Shown piece after piece: positions 42,564 through 43,176 of a stretch of DNA of 43,176 nucleotides. Numbering within the stretch: position 1 is the stretch's first letter; the number at the start of each line of letters is the position of its first letter. The translations under genes were made by a program, and so were the position numbers. Origin of the DNA: Prevotellamassilia sp. (lineage in GTDB: Bacteria; Bacteroidota; Bacteroidia; Bacteroidales; Bacteroidaceae); assembly GCA_018383375.1 (NCBI GenBank), contig JAHAWW010000237.1:1-43176 (forward strand). Reading direction: 5' to 3'. The notes under the pieces are model-generated. The model ran no database searches. It saw only the letters and a list, made by a program, of their open reading frames with translations, and had not been told where the DNA came from.

Positions 42564-42881
42564 ATGAAACACACAAAATTCTTGCTTCCATTGGCTTTTG
42601 CAGCCGTCGCCATGTGGTTTGTCTCTTGTGGAAATAAGGTTAAAGACGACTATATCGCCATTATCCAAGAGAGCACCGAAGACGTCAAGAAGGCCACGTC
42701 TTTTGACGAACTCGAAAAGGCCAGTGCCCGCTTCACCACGCGATTGAGCGAATTTGAGCGCAATCACCAAGAAGAGCTCAAAGCTTTGGTCGAAGACGCC
42801 GATGCTTTAAAAGAAATCCAAGCGGCCACTCAAGAATATGCCATGACGGCATTTCAGAAAAATGCCGAATTAGGCGAGTAA
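42564..42881 (+). CDS. Small lipoprotein of unknown function
   Basis: A 105-residue protein. The signal peptide ends in a lipobox with C22 (WFVSCGNK), so it is a lipoprotein; there is no strong acidic run right after the cysteine, so a periplasmic face is as likely as the surface. The rest is acidic and predicted alpha-helical, with a coiled-coil-like stretch (SFDELEKASARFTTRLSEFE and EELKALVEDADALKE). No family is recognised. It begins 12 nt after recA and is closed by a terminator, so it may share the recA transcript. Confidence 0.8.
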   Translation: MKHTKFLLPLAFAAVAMWFVSCGNKVKDDYIAIIQESTEDVKKATSFDELEKASARFTTRLSEFERNHQEELKALVEDADALKEIQAATQEYAMTAFQKNAELGE

Positions 42882-42898
42882 GCAAGGTCGTCATAGAG

Positions 42899-42939
42899 AA
42901 AACCCGGGTCATTTTTTTGAATGGCCCGGGTTGTTTTTT
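42899..42939 (+). terminator. Terminator after the recA unit
   Basis: AACCCGGG and CCCGGGTT arms with inner TCAT/ATGG-type pairing, followed by GTTTTTT. A strong factor-independent terminator. Confidence 0.85.
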
Positions 42940-42948
42940 GGGGCTTTG

Positions 42949-43176
42949 CAAGGCCTGAAAGGGCGCAACATAATAGCCCAGGTCGTCAGGCCTGGGTAGT
43001 GGATTATCCTCTAATCTCCGGCCTGCTAAGGTCGGCACATTATAGGAATAAATTATTGAAATAACACATTGATACTTATACACTTGATGTGCCGACCTTA
43101 CAGGCCGGAGCTATAGCGTACATCGTAACCCAGGCCTAACGACCTGGGCTGATATGTTACGCCCTTTCAGGGCTTG
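42949..43176. repeat. Long inverted repeat with ~90-bp arms, cut by the window end
   Basis: The left arm (42949-43040) and the reverse complement of the right arm (43087-43176) share CAAG(G/C)CCTGAAAGGGCG, AACATA, AGCCCAGGTCGT, AGGCCTGGGT, CTCCGGCCTG and AAGGTCGGCACAT in order. A 46-nt AT-rich spacer lies between. Each arm also contains small palindromes (CCTGAAAGG, CCCAGG/CCTGGG). This resembles a REP or MITE-like element. No transposase gene is present. The right arm may continue beyond the window. Confidence 0.75.

Overview
The window reads as chromosomal DNA of a Bacteroidales bacterium, most likely near Prevotella, Paraprevotella or Bacteroides. Four things support this. Most promoters fit the Bacteroidetes pattern (TTTG, 19-21 nt, TAnnTTTG). 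Shine-Dalgarno sites are largely absent. Lipoproteins carry an acidic run after the lipobox cysteine. Several families are typical of the phylum: PorZ, BtuG-like YncE propeller, DUF4294, DUF4369-TlpA, and a TGS-nucleoside kinase. Genus is not resolved.

Layout. 1-10332 (+): 5'-truncated comM/yifB, then a closely spaced run of two glycosyltransferases, recX, miaB, a TGS-nucleoside kinase, rdgB and a porZ-like gene. 10439-10935: HU gene with its own promoter and a structured leader. 11040-13891 (-): sirtuin and PgpH-type HD phosphohydrolase. 14451-22686 (+): large secreted GH2 beta-galactosidase with a discoidin-like module, a secreted ricin-like/GEVED protein, and a serine-type sulfatase. 22795-26230 (-): vitamin B12 uptake unit made of promoter, cobalamin riboswitch, btuB-type receptor and BtuG-like lipoprotein. 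27367-30487 (+): frr, rsgA, nfeD-like and a TlpA-type thioredoxin. 30619-30690: tRNA-Arg(CCU), followed by dsbD. 32992-36142: DUF4294 gene (-) divergent from rnr (+). 36427-37791: an AT-richer AAA/DUF4143 ATPase behind three 33-bp repeats. 37982-42881 (+): glmM, a second sulfatase with a damaged start, bcp, recA and a small lipoprotein. The window closes with a long inverted repeat.

How genes work together. The GH2, ricin-like and sulfatase genes suggest degradation of sulfated, galactose-containing glycans such as mucin. Both sulfatases have the serine-type FGly motif and need an anSME, which is not in the window. The riboswitch, receptor and lipoprotein form a B12-regulated corrinoid uptake system. 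PorZ belongs to the type IX secretion apparatus, and the ricin-like protein has a tail resembling a type IX sorting domain. TlpA and DsbD handle envelope thiol redox chemistry.

The most unusual material is intergenic. Two diverged copies of a ~157-nt element lie 12 kb apart in opposite orientations (14116-14274 on minus, 26443-26598 on plus). Each has a promoter at the same spacing, a purine-rich start, an immediate intrinsic terminator, and a conserved ATAAGGAC/GTCCTTAT tail able to form alternative stems. A 93-bp tandem repeat upstream of frr carries promoter-plus-hairpin units in series. The 33-bp repeats before the ATPase look like an operator array. Among proteins, the sirtuin has Leu in place of the class III Arg, and the second sulfatase appears to have lost the G of its ATG. 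All functional proposals for the intergenic elements are inference from sequence alone.
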